Assembly: GCF_036038375.1 (NCBI RefSeq)
Contig: NZ_CP107935.1
Coordinates: 2,790,001-2,854,000 of the forward strand
DNA length: 64,000 bases
Direction of reading: 5' to 3'
Source of the DNA: Streptomyces sp. NBC_00414
Lineage (GTDB): Bacteria; Actinomycetota; Actinomycetes; Streptomycetales; Streptomycetaceae
Part shown: piece by piece, positions 35,670 to 47,768 of the stretch
How the letters are laid out: each line of letters begins with the position of its first letter
Position numbering within the stretch: the stretch's first letter is position 1
Program-made: the position numbers and the translations under genes
Notes under the pieces: generated by a model
Databases searched by the model: none
What the model saw: the letters and a program-made list of their open reading frames with translations, nothing else
What the model was told of the DNA's origin: nothing

Positions 35670-36131
35670 CTACCCCGCCGCCGCCCCCTGATCCCGCACC
35701 GCGAGTCTTCGCAACATCTCCAGCACCCGGTCCCGCGACTCGTCCGCCGCGTCGATGGCCTCCATGCACTGCCAGTACGTCGCCTCGTCCGCAGCCGCGC
35801 AGGCTATGCCGACGAGGACGATCCCGACCTCACCGAGCAACCCCCCGAGTTCGAGAAGCGCCCCCCGGGCGTCACCGAGCTCGGTCAGCTGCGCGGCCCG
35901 TAAGTCGCTGACATCGAGCGCCGGAGCGTCCAGCACCCCGCACCCCCGGCCGGCCAGCTCCGTCAACCCCAGTGCCTCGCCCCGTAGTTCGGGAGGTCCG
36001 GACACGGCCAGGCGACTGCCTATCGCCTGGGCGAGGGCCGAGGCCTGCCAGGCCTCCGCCATGGTCTCGGAGGCGTCGCCGCTCTGCATCAGGGCACACC
36101 TGCTCGCGCCGATGAGCCGCACCGCATCCAT
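35670..36131 (-). CDS. DUF6099 family protein
   Basis: ATG 36131 gives a 153-residue product starting MDAVRLIGASRCALMQSGDA and containing AEAWQASALAQAIGSRLA, the conserved beginning of DUF6099. It is a helical soluble protein with about 150 residues in all members I recall. It is found almost only in Streptomyces and relatives and has no known function. An upstream in-frame start at 36191 would add an Arg-rich extension without a ribosome site. The dispersed repeat lies downstream. Confidence 0.75.
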   Translation of the reverse strand: MDAVRLIGASRCALMQSGDASETMAEAWQASALAQAIGSRLAVSGPPELRGEALGLTELAGRGCGVLDAPALDVSDLRAAQLTELGDARGALLELGGLLGEVGIVLVGIACAAADEATYWQCMEAIDAADESRDRVLEMLRRLAVRDQGAAAG

Positions 36132-36383
36132 GCGCTGTCCCCGTCTGTCCCGACGTGTTGTGCACACGCCTACCCGAACTCCGCCTGCCACTACCCAGAG
36201 TGAGGTGCCTCGGGACGAAAAGCCAGAGGAAGTCTGAAATCTGCGGACACGGAATCGAATTCTGATAGATCGACAACTCCGGAGAGTGACAATCGGAACT
36301 GTTGGTTCGTTTTCCCTTGCGCAGTCGGGGAGTTGGGCACAGTTGGTGAAGTTGGCAGAGCCAGGCAGATGACGGCGGCCGGA
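36132..36383. other. Unusually AT-rich intergenic stretch
   Basis: This gap, together with the following inverted repeat, has no supported gene. Positions 36230-36330 are clearly lower in GC than the flanks and include GATAGATCGACAACTC and TTGGTTCGTTTTCCC. It probably holds the promoter of the DUF6099 gene on the minus strand, but no clear -35/-10 pair stands out. Confidence 0.4.
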
Positions 36384-36440
36384 CGGCCGCAGCCGGATCG
36401 CGGCAATCGGATGACGACAGCCGCGATCCGGCTGCGGCCG
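36384..36440 (-). terminator. Perfect 21-bp inverted repeat, likely terminator of the mazG-like unit
   Basis: Arms at 36384-36404 and 36420-36440 are perfectly complementary with a 15-base loop. The repeat lies 26 bases after the stop of the minus-strand gene ending at 36467. There is no T run. Confidence 0.65.
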
Positions 36441-36466
36441 GGCGACGGCAGCCGGCCGCGATCAAG

Positions 36467-36793
36467 TCACTCCCCCACCGGGAACCTCCGCTCGTTCCGG
36501 TCGATCTTCGCGTCGAGCGCGGCCAGGGCGTCGACCCCGAGCACCTCGCACAACTGGAGCAAGTACGCGAGCACGTCCGCGATCTCGTCCGCCACGCGTG
36601 GCGCCTTCTCCGGGTCGTCCATCACCCGGGCCGACTCCTCGGGCGTCAACCACTGGAAGATCTCGACGAGTTCGGACGCCTCCACGCTGAGCGCGGCGAC
36701 GAGGTTCTTGGGCGTGTGATAGGGCTGCCAGTTCCGCGCCTCGGCGAACGCGGTCAGCCGGCGCTGCAGTGTCGACACATCAAGTTCGGTCAC
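36467..36793 (-). CDS. MazG-like nucleotide pyrophosphohydrolase
   Basis: The 108-residue product has the all-alpha NTP pyrophosphatase motif: LSVEASELVEIFQW supplies the ExxE pair and DEIADVLAYLLQLCEVLG the second acidic pair that bind magnesium. Small single-domain members of this family hydrolyse dCTP or other non-canonical or damaged dNTPs. Its ATG overlaps the stop of the upstream AAA ATPase gene by 4 bases, so the two are translationally coupled. A strong inverted repeat follows. Confidence 0.88.
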   Translation of the reverse strand: MTELDVSTLQRRLTAFAEARNWQPYHTPKNLVAALSVEASELVEIFQWLTPEESARVMDDPEKAPRVADEIADVLAYLLQLCEVLGVDALAALDAKIDRNERRFPVGE

Positions 36794-38079
36794 GGTTCAA
36801 GGTCTACCACCGTCACCCCACCCACCCCCGCCGCCCAGGACGCGTCGCTCACGGCCCCCACCAGCCGGATGTGCCCGCGCTCGCACATCCGGGCCGCCAG
36901 CCGTACGAGCCCTTCCCGTTGCCGTGCGTCCAGATCGCGGTCGAAACCGTCGACGAGCACGGTGAGCGTCTGCAGCGCCGCGGGCACCTCCCCCGCCAGG
37001 TCGACCTCCAGCACGCCGGGCCCGGTGAGCAGCACCAGGGCCAGCGCGAGATACCGCAACTCCCCGTTCCCCAGCCGCCCGAGCGGTGTCCGCAGACCGT
37101 CCCCCCGGTCCAGCAGCGCCCGGACGGTGGCGTCCGACCCACCGCTCGCGATCTCCGCCAGGACGTCGCGCACCGGGCCCGCACAGCCCGCCCGTACCGC
37201 GTCGACCAGCAGCCCGTGCCGCCGCCCGCACTCGGAGCGCGTACGCCACAGCACTTCGGCGAGGTTGTCGCAGCCACGCAGCAGCCGGCCCGCGCCGAGC
37301 GGCACGTCGGTGCGCATGGAGCGGGGCAGCGGGTCGCAGACGAAGACCGAGCGCAGGGCGACCACCATCTGCTCGGCGGCGGCGAGGACTCGGCGCTGGC
37401 CGTCCGTCCGGCCCGCGACCCGCAGTGGCAGGAGCGCGGTGCCGAGCCGGTCGTCGGGCAGCGGCGCCCTCGTCACCGCGGACGAGCCCGCGGTGTGCCA
37501 GGCCGCCTGCACCGCCCTGCGGCTCGGGTCCCGCAGAGCCGTCTCCAGCAGGGTGAGCCCGCCGGCGGTCAACCGCTCGCCCGCGATGCGCAGTTCGGGC
37601 TCGGCCTGCACGGCCACGTCGAGCCGTACGGGGCCCTCGGGGCCGTCCGCCGTACAGCCGATACGGAACCCGCGGCGCCGCTGGGCGTCGGGCCGGGCCC
37701 GCTCGGGCACACAGGCGGCCGGGTCCGGGAACACCTCGGCCAGTTCGGCTCCGCCGCCGAGCCGGGCCAGTGCCTCGTACGCGTGCAGGGCGCTCGATTT
37801 TCCACTGCCGCTGGGCCCGGAGAAGAGGCTGAGGGGGCCCAGCGGGAATCCGGCGCCGCGGTGGGCGGCGAACGCGGACAGCCTCAGTTCGGTGACGCTC
37901 GGCCGGTCCGGACGAAACGGGTGCGCCTCCGCTTGGGGCTCGCGGGAGTCCGCGGCTCCGTCGCGGCCGGCCGCGTCGCGCCCCGCGCCCCTGATGAGCC
38001 ACGACGAACCCGGCCCCGTCAGGGGCGCGGGGAACGGCGTGATCTTTTCGCCCTCAGGAGGGCGGGGAGACACGGTCAT
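36790..38079 (-). CDS. AAA-family ATPase of the SMC/OLD-like type
   Basis: The 429-residue product has an N-terminal P-loop GPSGSGKSSALHAYEAL near residue 89, a signature-like region LGNGELRYLALALVLL near residue 345, and a Walker B-like VLEVDLAGEVPAAL. The order and the short middle region fit the AAA_21/OLD-like ATPases that recycle or cut DNA ends, but no nuclease domain is present. The first 60 residues are charged and disordered. It is the first gene of a coupled pair with the MazG-like enzyme. The role is unknown. Confidence 0.75.
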   Translation of the reverse strand: MTVSPRPPEGEKITPFPAPLTGPGSSWLIRGAGRDAAGRDGAADSREPQAEAHPFRPDRPSVTELRLSAFAAHRGAGFPLGPLSLFSGPSGSGKSSALHAYEALARLGGGAELAEVFPDPAACVPERARPDAQRRRGFRIGCTADGPEGPVRLDVAVQAEPELRIAGERLTAGGLTLLETALRDPSRRAVQAAWHTAGSSAVTRAPLPDDRLGTALLPLRVAGRTDGQRRVLAAAEQMVVALRSVFVCDPLPRSMRTDVPLGAGRLLRGCDNLAEVLWRTRSECGRRHGLLVDAVRAGCAGPVRDVLAEIASGGSDATVRALLDRGDGLRTPLGRLGNGELRYLALALVLLTGPGVLEVDLAGEVPAALQTLTVLVDGFDRDLDARQREGLVRLAARMCERGHIRLVGAVSDASWAAGVGGVTVVDLEP

Positions 38080-38219
38080 ATCCGGACGGTAGGACTCCGC
38101 CGCGAGGCCGAACCGTTTCGTCCGCGGACCTTCCTACGATCGGGGGATCCGGTCCCAGCGGTTGCCGGTAAGGCCCACGCCGAGAACGTCCGCGCCAAAA
38201 ACCGTCCGCGCCGGGAACG

Positions 38220-38609
38220 TCACACGCCGGGGATCCCGGCCCCCTGCATCAGTCCCGCGACCTCGGTCCCCGGCGGCGTCAGCAGGAAGACGTTCTTGTC
38301 GACCCGGTGCATCCCGCTCGCGAGGCCGAAGACCACTCCCGTACTGAAGTCGAGTACGCGCTTGGCGACGTCCGTCTCGGCGCTGGTGAGGTCCAGGAGG
38401 ACCGGGATACCGGCCATCAGGGTCTCGGCGACCTCGCGGGCGTCCGCGAAGATGTTGATCCGCAGCACCACGAAGCGGCGCCGCGTCTCTGTCTCCGCGT
38501 CGGGGAGCGCCCGATGGCCCACCGCCGACGGCCAGGCGTCGCGGCCGCGCAGAGGAACTACCTGGGCGAGCCCTTCCCACTGTTCATCGGTGACGTCGTG
38601 GCTGTTCAC
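38220..38609 (-). CDS. SepF-like cell division protein
   Basis: GTG 38609 follows GGGGGGAG; the product has 129 residues. The SepF core spans about residues 45-125: RRFVVLRINIFADAREVAE, then PVLLDLTSAETDVAKRVLDF, then STGVVFGLASGMHRVDKNVF. Canonical SepF anchors FtsZ to the membrane with an N-terminal amphipathic helix. Here the N-terminal part is short and polar, as in the SepF-like proteins SflA and SflB of S. coelicolor, which restrain FtsZ and DivIVA. Assigning it to SflB is inference. It is divergent from the nitrate reductase fusion gene and likely has its own promoter in the 270-base gap. Confidence 0.85.
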   Translation of the reverse strand: MNSHDVTDEQWEGLAQVVPLRGRDAWPSAVGHRALPDAETETRRRFVVLRINIFADAREVAETLMAGIPVLLDLTSAETDVAKRVLDFSTGVVFGLASGMHRVDKNVFLLTPPGTEVAGLMQGAGIPGV

Positions 38610-38814
38610 CGGCTCCCCCCGCCCTGTCGTGCCCTGAATCGTGCTGATTGCCCGCAGCGTCGTGCTGGTTGGCTGCAGCGGCCATTGTTGCGCATGGTCA
38701 CCCGTTCGGCCCAATGCGACACGGTCCGCAGCCGACAGACCGTAACGATTCGGGGCCCTCACACCGGGCCTGCCAGCACTGTGTGACGGGTGTAACCCCT
38801 CATGATCGCGCCAC

Positions 38815-38830
38815 GTGACACAGGCGTAAC
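38815..38830 (+). promoter_or_regulatory. Candidate GlnR site upstream of the nitrate reductase gene
   Basis: GTGAC (38815-38819), six bases, then GTAAC (38826-38830) fits the a-site/b-site pattern GTnAC-N6-GnAAC of the nitrogen regulator GlnR, 50 bases before GTG 38880. Further GTAAC half-sites lie upstream near 38790. GlnR is known to control nasA in Streptomyces. Confidence 0.4.
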
Positions 38831-38879
38831 GGGCAATTCGTACAGTCGGAGCCCCGTGAAAGCCGGAGAAAGGCAGCGT

Positions 38880-41800
38880 GTGAGCACGACCTCCCCCACG
38901 TCCCAGGTTCGCACGGTCTGCTCGTACTGCGGCGTCGGCTGCGGCATGGTCCTCGACATCGGGATGGGCCCCGACGGGCGGCGTACGGTCCTGAAGGCGT
39001 CCGGGGACAAGGCGCACCCGGCGAACCGCGGGCGGCTGTGCACCAAGGGGGCGACCACCGCGGACATGCTGGCGGCTCCCGGACGGCTCTCCACCGCGCT
39101 CGTACGGACGGACCGCGGGACCGAGCCGGAACCGGCGCCCGTGGCCGCGGCGATCGCCGAGACCGCGCGGCGGCTGCGCGCGGTCGTCGACGAGCACGGC
39201 CCCGACGCCTTCGCCTTCTACGTCTCGGGGCAGATGAGCCTGGAGGCCCAGTACCTGGCGAACAAGCTGGCCAAGGGCTTCGTGCGGACGAACCAGATCG
39301 AGTCGAACTCCCGGCTGTGCATGGCGAGCGCGGGCGCCGGCTACAAGCTGTCACTGGGGGCCGACGGGCCGCCCGGCTCGTACCAGGACTTCGAGAAGGC
39401 GGACGTCTTCCTCGTCATCGGCTCCAACATGGCCGACTGCCATCCGATCCTGTTCCTGCGGATGATGGACCGGGTGAGGTCGGCGGGCGCGAAGGTGATC
39501 GTCGTCGACCCGCGGCGCACCGCCACCGCCGACAAGGCCGATCTGTACCTGCGGATCAAGCCGGGTACGGATCTCGCCCTGCTGAACGGGCTGTTGTACC
39601 TGCTGCACGAGAACGGGCACACGGACCCCGGCTTCATCGCGGACCGCACGGAGGGCTGGGACGCCATGCCCGGCTTCCTCGCCGACTACCCGCCCGCCGC
39701 CGTCGCAGAGCTCACCGGCATCCCGGAGGACGACATCCGTGCGGCCGCGCGGCTGATCGGCGAGGCCGGCGAGTGGATGAGCCTGTGGACCATGGGCCTC
39801 AACCAGTCCACGCACGGCACCTGGAACACGAACGCCCTGGTCAACCTGCATCTCGCGACCGGCGCGATCTGCCGTCCGGGGTCCGGGCCCTTCTCCCTCA
39901 CCGGGCAGCCCAACGCCATGGGCGGCCGCGAGATGGGTTACATGGGTCCCGGTCTGCCCGGACAGCGGTCCGTGCTCGTCGACGACGAGCGTGCCTTCGT
40001 CGAGGAACTGTGGGAGCTGCCGCCCGACACCCTCCGGGCCGACGGGGCCGGGAAGGGCACCGTCGAGATGTTCCGGAGGATGGCCGACGGCGAGATCAAG
40101 GCCTGCTGGATCATCTGCACCAACCCCGTCGCCTCGATGGCCAACCGCCGGACCGTCATCGAAGGCCTCGAAGCGGCCGAATTCGTCGTCACGCAGGACG
40201 TGTTCGCCGAGACCGAGACCAACGCGTACGCCGATGTCGTGCTCCCCGCCGCGATGTGGACCGAGACCGAGGGCGTCCTCGTCAACAGCGAGCGCAACCT
40301 CACGCTCGCCCGGCCCGCCGTCGACCCGCCCGGCGAGGCACTCGCGGACTGGCGGCTCATCGCGCGCGTGGCCTGCGAGATGGGATACGAGAAGGGGTTC
40401 TCGTACGAGAGCGCGGAGGAGGTCTTCGAGGAGATCAAGCGCGCCTGGAACCCGAAGACCGGGTGGGACCTGCGGGGTGTCACGTACGAGCGGCTGCGGG
40501 GCACGTCCGTGCAGTGGCCGGCCGCGGACGAGGAGGGGCCCGACCGGAACCCGATCCGGTACGTGGAGTCGGGCGGCCCCGTTTTCCCCACGGCGAGCGG
40601 GCGGGCCGTGTTCCATGCCCGGCCGCACATGCCGGCCGCCGAACTGCCCGACGACGACTTCCCGTTCGTGCTGAACACCGGTCGGCTCCAGCACCAGTGG
40701 CACACCCTGACCAAGACGGGGCGGGTGGCCAAGCTCAACAAGCTCGATCCCGGGCCGTTCGTGGAGGTGCACCCCAAGGACGCGGCCGTGCTCGGTGTGA
40801 GTGACGGGGACCGCGTCGAGGTCGCCTCGCGGCGGGGGCGGGCCGTGCTGCCCGCGGTCGTGACGGACCGGGTGCAAGTGGGGTGTCTGTTCGCGCCGTT
40901 CCACTGGAACGACCTGTTCGGGGAGTATCTGAGCGTCAATGCCGTCACCAGTGACGCCGTTGATCCTGTGTCTTTTCAGCCGGAGCTGAAGGTGTGTGCG
41001 GTGGCTGTGACTCGGGTTTCCTCCCCGCTGGGGGCGCTGCCCCCAGACCCCCGCTCCTCAAACGCCGGAAGGGCTGAGAGTACGGCGGCCGGAGGGGCTG
41101 CGATCATCGGTGCCGCCGGGAGCGTCTTCGGGCTGGAGCCGAGTGCTCCGCCCGTCCTCTCCTCCTGCGAGCGTCAGTACCTCACAGGCTTTCTCGCCGG
41201 GCTTCCCGCCGGTGCTGCCGGTGTGCCCGTGCTTCCGCCGGACGCGCCCTTCGACCCGGATCACGCGCTCTGGGTGAACGGTGTGCTCGCCGGAATGTAC
41301 TCGCGAGCGGCGGACACCCCGCGGGCCATCACCCCCGCCACCCCCCTCCGCGAAGTCGTCGTCCTGTGGGCCTCGCAGACCGGCAACGCCGAGGAGTTCG
41401 CGTTCGTGGCCGCCGAGAAGCTCACCGCCACCGGCCACAAGGCCACGCTCGTCGGCATGGACGACGCCGACCCGCGCGCGCTGCCGCCGGGCGCGGATCT
41501 GCTGCTCATCACCAGTACGTTCGGCGACGGGGACGCGCCCGACAACGGCTCGGGTTTCTGGGCCGCCCTGGACCTGCCCGAGCCGCCCCGCATGGACGGC
41601 GTGCGCTATGCGGTGCTGGCCCTCGGCGACTCCTCGTACGACGACTTCTGCGGGCACGGCCGCCGGCTCGACCAGCGGCTGGACGAGCTGGGCGGGGTCC
41701 GGCTCGCTCCGCGTACGGACTGCGAGCCGGACTACGAGCCGTCCGCTCAGGCCTGGCTCGACCAGGTGGTCAGCGCGCTCGCACCCGGTCAGGAGCCCAC

Positions 41801-42962
41801 CGGGGCACCCGTTGCCGCACCGGCCCCCGCCCCGTCGGGAAAGCCCGCCGCCGTCACCGCGCGGCTCGTCGGGAACCGGCTGCTCAGCCTGCCCGGCGCG
41901 GGCAAGGAGGTTCGCCGGTTCACCTTCGACACCCGGGGCGGCGACACCCCGCTGACGTACGAGGCCGGGGACGCGCTCGGGGTCCGGCCGCTCAACTCGC
42001 CCGCACTGGTGGCCGAATGGCTGGAGGTGGCCGGGCTCGACGCCTCAACCGCCTTGGAGATCGGCGGAGTTGGCCACACGTCCGTCGCCGACGCTCTCGG
42101 ACGGCATCTCGACATCACCAGGATCTCCCCCGACCTGTTGCGCTTCGTCTCCGAACGCACCGGTGACAACCGGGAGTTGAAGAGGCTGCTGCGTCCTGAC
42201 AACAAGGACGGTCTCGCCAAGTGGAGTTGGGGGCGGCAGGCCGTCGACGTGCTCGCCGAGCACCCCGTGCGGGCGAGTGCCCAGGAGTGGGCCGGAGTCC
42301 TGAAGCGCCTCCGGCCCCGCCTGTACTCCATATCGTCCAGCCCGCTCACCGACCCCCACCTCGTGTCACTGACGGTCTCCGTCGTGCGGTACGAGAACCT
42401 CGGCGGACGGGCCCGCGGCGGTGTCTGCTCACCGTTCCTCGCCGACGCCGAACCGGGCACGCCGGTACCGGTGTTCGTACAGCGCTCCCCGCATTTCAGG
42501 CCCCCGGCGGATCCGGCGACGCCCATGGTGATGGTCGGGCCCGGCACCGGGGTCGCGCCCTTCGTCGGCTTCCTGGAGGAGCGGCGGGCCCTCGGCCACC
42601 GGGCGCGGAACTGGCTGTTCTTCGGCGAGCAGCACCGGGCGACCGACTTCTACTACGAGGAGGAGCTCGGCGGCTTCCTGGCCGACGGCACCCTCACCCG
42701 GCTGGACACCGCGTTCTCCCGCGACCAGCGCGCCAAGGTCTACGTCCAGGACCGGCTGCGCGAGCACGGGCCGGAACTGTGGTCGTGGCTCCAGGACGGC
42801 GCGCGCTTCTACGTCTGCGGCGACGCCTCCCGTATGGCGAAGGACGTCGACCGGGCCCTGCGGGACATCGCGGTCACCCACGGCGGGCTGAGCGAGGCCG
42901 AGGCCGCCGCCTACGTCAAGCAGCTCGCGTCGGACAAGCGGTACGTCCGCGACGTCTACTGA
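38880..42962 (+). CDS. Assimilatory nitrate reductase fused to an NADPH-type flavoprotein reductase
   Basis: GTG 38880 follows GAGAAAGG; the product has 1360 residues. Residues 1-700 form a molybdopterin oxidoreductase with an Fe4S4 site at Cys14, 17, 21 and 54 and the NasA-type sequence through [18 protein letters not shown] linker of about 110 residues follows. A flavodoxin domain starts at [17 protein letters not shown] near 826. An FAD/NADPH reductase of the sulfite/P450 reductase type ends the chain, with [34 protein letters not shown] and FFGEQH. The fusion should let NADPH reduce nitrate to nitrite in one polypeptide. Part of the linker is encoded by the dispersed repeat. Confidence 0.9.
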   Translation: MSTTSPTSQVRTVCSYCGVGCGMVLDIGMGPDGRRTVLKASGDKAHPANRGRLCTKGATTADMLAAPGRLSTALVRTDRGTEPEPAPVAAAIAETARRLRAVVDEHGPDAFAFYVSGQMSLEAQYLANKLAKGFVRTNQIESNSRLCMASAGAGYKLSLGADGPPGSYQDFEKADVFLVIGSNMADCHPILFLRMMDRVRSAGAKVIVVDPRRTATADKADLYLRIKPGTDLALLNGLLYLLHENGHTDPGFIADRTEGWDAMPGFLADYPPAAVAELTGIPEDDIRAAARLIGEAGEWMSLWTMGLNQSTHGTWNTNALVNLHLATGAICRPGSGPFSLTGQPNAMGGREMGYMGPGLPGQRSVLVDDERAFVEELWELPPDTLRADGAGKGTVEMFRRMADGEIKACWIICTNPVASMANRRTVIEGLEAAEFVVTQDVFAETETNAYADVVLPAAMWTETEGVLVNSERNLTLARPAVDPPGEALADWRLIARVACEMGYEKGFSYESAEEVFEEIKRAWNPKTGWDLRGVTYERLRGTSVQWPAADEEGPDRNPIRYVESGGPVFPTASGRAVFHARPHMPAAELPDDDFPFVLNTGRLQHQWHTLTKTGRVAKLNKLDPGPFVEVHPKDAAVLGVSDGDRVEVASRRGRAVLPAVVTDRVQVGCLFAPFHWNDLFGEYLSVNAVTSDAVDPVSFQPELKVCAVAVTRVSSPLGALPPDPRSSNAGRAESTAAGGAAIIGAAGSVFGLEPSAPPVLSSCERQYLTGFLAGLPAGAAGVPVLPPDAPFDPDHALWVNGVLAGMYSRAADTPRAITPATPLREVVVLWASQTGNAEEFAFVAAEKLTATGHKATLVGMDDADPRALPPGADLLLITSTFGDGDAPDNGSGFWAALDLPEPPRMDGVRYAVLALGDSSYDDFCGHGRRLDQRLDELGGVRLAPRTDCEPDYEPSAQAWLDQVVSALAPGQEPTGAPVAAPAPAPSGKPAAVTARLVGNRLLSLPGAGKEVRRFTFDTRGGDTPLTYEAGDALGVRPLNSPALVAEWLEVAGLDASTALEIGGVGHTSVADALGRHLDITRISPDLLRFVSERTGDNRELKRLLRPDNKDGLAKWSWGRQAVDVLAEHPVRASAQEWAGVLKRLRPRLYSISSSPLTDPHLVSLTVSVVRYENLGGRARGGVCSPFLADAEPGTPVPVFVQRSPHFRPPADPATPMVMVGPGTGVAPFVGFLEERRALGHRARNWLFFGEQHRATDFYYEEELGGFLADGTLTRLDTAFSRDQRAKVYVQDRLREHGPELWSWLQDGARFYVCGDASRMAKDVDRALRDIAVTHGGLSEAEAAAYVKQLASDKRYVRDVY
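41055..41077 (+). repeat. Copy of the dispersed repeat core inside the nitrate reductase linker
   Basis: CCTCAAACGCCGGAAGGGCT at 41056-41075 differs by one base from the 26-kb copy, and the upstream GGGGGCGCTGCCCCC (41030-41044) is the usual flanking hairpin. It is read in frame as a Pro/Ser/Asn-Ala-Gly-rich loop. It lies between the molybdoenzyme and flavodoxin domains. Confidence 0.8.
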
Positions 42963-43150
42963 GCCCGGCCCGTACCGCGCCCTTCAGGAGCGCGGGAACC
43001 GCGCGGCCGGCCCCCACCGGGCCCGCAGAGCGAATCGCCGCCCCTACCGAGCCACGGCCCTTGCGGGACAAGGCCACTACTGACCTGCGCCGATACACCC
43101 ACCGGACGGTGAACGGCACACCAGGCCCACGCACCTAAACCTGTACCGTT

Positions 43151-43177
43151 CATTTACTTGAACTGTTCGTGTTTATG
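43151..43177. promoter_or_regulatory. Imperfect palindrome, likely FurA operator
   Basis: Half-sites at 43151-43163 and 43165-43177 around a central T match at 9 of 13 positions, with GAAC-T-GTTC at the centre. It ends 16 bases before the furA start. In Streptomyces, FurA-type repressors bind such a site upstream of furA and control the catalase-peroxidase gene behind it. Confidence 0.6.
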
Positions 43178-43193
43178 TCAGTAGGTTGGGTCC

Positions 43194-45904
<2,711 letters not shown>

Positions 45905-45936
45905 TCCCCCGGTTCGCCGAGGGTTGAGGGCAAGCC

Positions 45937-45974
45937 GATGCCCGGGCCGGTCCACCTGGACCGGCCCGGGCATC
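45937..45974 (+). terminator. Terminator after katG
   Basis: An 18-bp perfect stem (45937-45954 with 45957-45974) with almost no loop lies 33 bases after the katG stop. It also faces the convergent DUF3140 gene. Confidence 0.75.
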
Positions 45975-46007
45975 GTCGTCCCACGACCCCTGCGGCTACG
46001 TCGGCGC

Positions 46008-46352
46008 CTACGACTTGGGGTCGTGGCCCCAGTTCATCAGCGAGTGGCGCCACCGAGTGTTCGTGACATCACCGGAAGGGCGCTGCTTGAGGTGGCGGTG
46101 CACATAGCCGACGACCTTGCGCATATGGGCGACGTCGTCGTCCGTCAGGTCGGCCTTCTTCTTCTCCAGCAGGCGGACGATACGGCGCCCGGAGGCGTGC
46201 CCCACGCTCTCGCCGTCGCCGTCCGACTGGCCCACGCTCTTCGAGTCGTCCGTGTCCAGCCACTTCTCAAGGGCGCCGGGCGTCATGTTGACGGCCTCGC
46301 CGAAATCCTTGACCGTGTCCGCCCGATCCGTGTCGGTCCTGCCGCCACTCAT
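46008..46352 (-). CDS. DUF3140 family protein
   Basis: ATG 46352 overlaps the stop of the upstream TUDOR-like gene by 4 bases. The 114-residue product starts with a DUF3140 core: VKDFGEAVNMTPGALEKWLDT, then VGYVHRHLKQRP. DUF3140 proteins are small, charged and often described as DNA-binding, and in actinobacteria and bacteria generally they pair with the DUF2945-type protein encoded just upstream. Their function is unknown. Acidic residues are concentrated near the middle (TDDSKSVGQSDGDGES). Confidence 0.8.
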   Translation of the reverse strand: MSGGRTDTDRADTVKDFGEAVNMTPGALEKWLDTDDSKSVGQSDGDGESVGHASGRRIVRLLEKKKADLTDDDVAHMRKVVGYVHRHLKQRPSGDVTNTRWRHSLMNWGHDPKS

Positions 46353-46588
46353 GAACCGCTGCTCCTCTTGCGCAGCGACCCGGGCTTGTGGACGGCGTTG
46401 CGGCCGGACTTGTCGCTCTCGACCTCGTACTGTGGTTCGTCCTTCGAGGCGTCGACGGTGCGGCCCGCCACCTCGGCGCGGCCCGTGATCTTCTTCTTCA
46501 CCTTGCCGGGGACGGTCTGCCCATGGCTGCTCCAGGCGACCTTGTCACCCTTGCCGAGCTTCTTGTCCTTGTCCTTGTCCTTCGCCAC
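46349..46588 (-). CDS. DUF2945/HVA1-type TUDOR-domain protein
   Basis: I start at GTG 46588, 10 bases after AGGGAG; upstream in-frame codons lack a ribosome site. The 79-residue product is highly Lys/Asp-rich (VAKDKDKDKKLGKGDKVAW) and has the DUF2945 motif KGDKVAWSSHGQTVPGKVKKKI, then the VESDKSGRNAVHKPG end. This is the small beta-barrel, TUDOR-like family also called hypervirulence-associated. Its gene overlaps DUF3140. The pair sits beside topoisomerase IB, which hints at a nucleic-acid role, though the family function is not known. Confidence 0.8.
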   Translation of the reverse strand: MAKDKDKDKKLGKGDKVAWSSHGQTVPGKVKKKITGRAEVAGRTVDASKDEPQYEVESDKSGRNAVHKPGSLRKRSSGS

Positions 46589-46682
46589 GATCCACACGCT
46601 CCCTCTGCTTCGGCCCCCGCAACGGACGACCTTCCCCACTGTCCGGTCCCTCGTGGCACAGCGCACTTCGGCGGCGCGGCGC

Positions 46683-47696
46683 CTAACGGCTGAGCAGCCG
46701 AAGGACCGCCTCCTCCACCGGCTGTGTGGCCAGCGCGCCCGCCACCGGTACGGAGCCCAGGGACGCGAGAGCGGGGGCGATCGTCCTTCCCTCGTCGAAG
46801 AGTTCGAACAGGCGCGGGTTGATGTAGGAGGCCCGGCAGACCGACGGTGTGTTGCCCAGGTAGCCGGCGACCTCGCTGACCGCCCGTGCGGAGGCCCGCC
46901 TCCTGGCGCTCGGCGAGGTGCCCGCCACGTCGGCCGACACGGCGAGCGCGACCGCCGCGAGCACCGTGGCGTGCCAGGTCCGGAAGTCCTTGCTGGTGAT
47001 GTCGAGGCCCGCGAGACCGCGGAGGTGCGCGTTCAGGTCACCGGCGTCGATCGGGTGCCAGCGGCGCGACTCCCAGTACGCGAAGAGGTGATCGTCGTCG
47101 TCGCCGCGGCGGAGCAGCGCCCGGACGGCCGTGTAGGCCTGGGCGTCGACGATCTCGCGGCAGTAGCGGCGGCCGCTCTTGGCCGCGTAGTCGAAGCCGA
47201 CCGCGCCCCGGCTGCAGGTGACCTGGTGGCGCCGCACGGTGATCAGCCCGTAGGACTCGTTGGTCTTCGCGTACCGGTCGTCCCCGACGCGGAAGAAGCC
47301 GAGGTCGAGCAGGCGGACACCGAGCGAGAGAACCCTCTCCCGGCTCAGGCCCTGGCCTTCGAGACCCTTGCCGACCTGCCGTCTCACCTCGGGCAGGGCC
47401 GCGCCCACCTCCAGGATCCGCGTGTGCTTGGCCGCTTCCTGCCGCTCCCGGAACAGAGGGTGGTAGAGGTACTGGCGTCGGCCGGCCTCGTCCGTGCCGA
47501 CCGCCTGGATGTGGCCGTTCGGATACGGCGAGATCCACACGTCCTGCCAGGCCGGCGGGATGACGAGATCACGTACGCGCCGCGTCTCCGGGCCGGCGGG
47601 CAGGGCCCGGCCCTTGGTGTCGAGGTAGCGGAAACCGCCGCCGTGCCGGCGCCGGCCGTAACCGGGGCCCGTGAGGTCACTCGTCCGGAACCGCAT
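46683..47696 (-). CDS. DNA topoisomerase IB (eukaryote/poxvirus-like)
   Basis: ATG 47696 follows GAGGGAGC by 4 bases; the product has 337 residues. The N-terminal domain (FRYLDTKGRALP, IPPAWQDVWISP) binds DNA; the C-terminal domain has the catalytic Arg/Lys/Arg set around LRGLAGLDITSKDFRTWH and the nucleophile Tyr in SVCRASYINPRL. Bacterial TopIB relaxes supercoils of both signs via a 3'-phosphotyrosyl bond. Bacterial homologues are sporadic; it is not the essential topoisomerase. It is transcribed with the TUDOR-like and DUF3140 genes. Confidence 0.92.
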   Translation of the reverse strand: MRFRTSDLTGPGYGRRRHGGGFRYLDTKGRALPAGPETRRVRDLVIPPAWQDVWISPYPNGHIQAVGTDEAGRRQYLYHPLFRERQEAAKHTRILEVGAALPEVRRQVGKGLEGQGLSRERVLSLGVRLLDLGFFRVGDDRYAKTNESYGLITVRRHQVTCSRGAVGFDYAAKSGRRYCREIVDAQAYTAVRALLRRGDDDDHLFAYWESRRWHPIDAGDLNAHLRGLAGLDITSKDFRTWHATVLAAVALAVSADVAGTSPSARRRASARAVSEVAGYLGNTPSVCRASYINPRLFELFDEGRTIAPALASLGSVPVAGALATQPVEEAVLRLLSR

Positions 47697-47768
47697 CGCG
47701 CTGCTCCCTCTGTCACCAGGAACCGCCTGAACCACCTGAACCACCTGAACCGCTGATCCGCATCTTCC

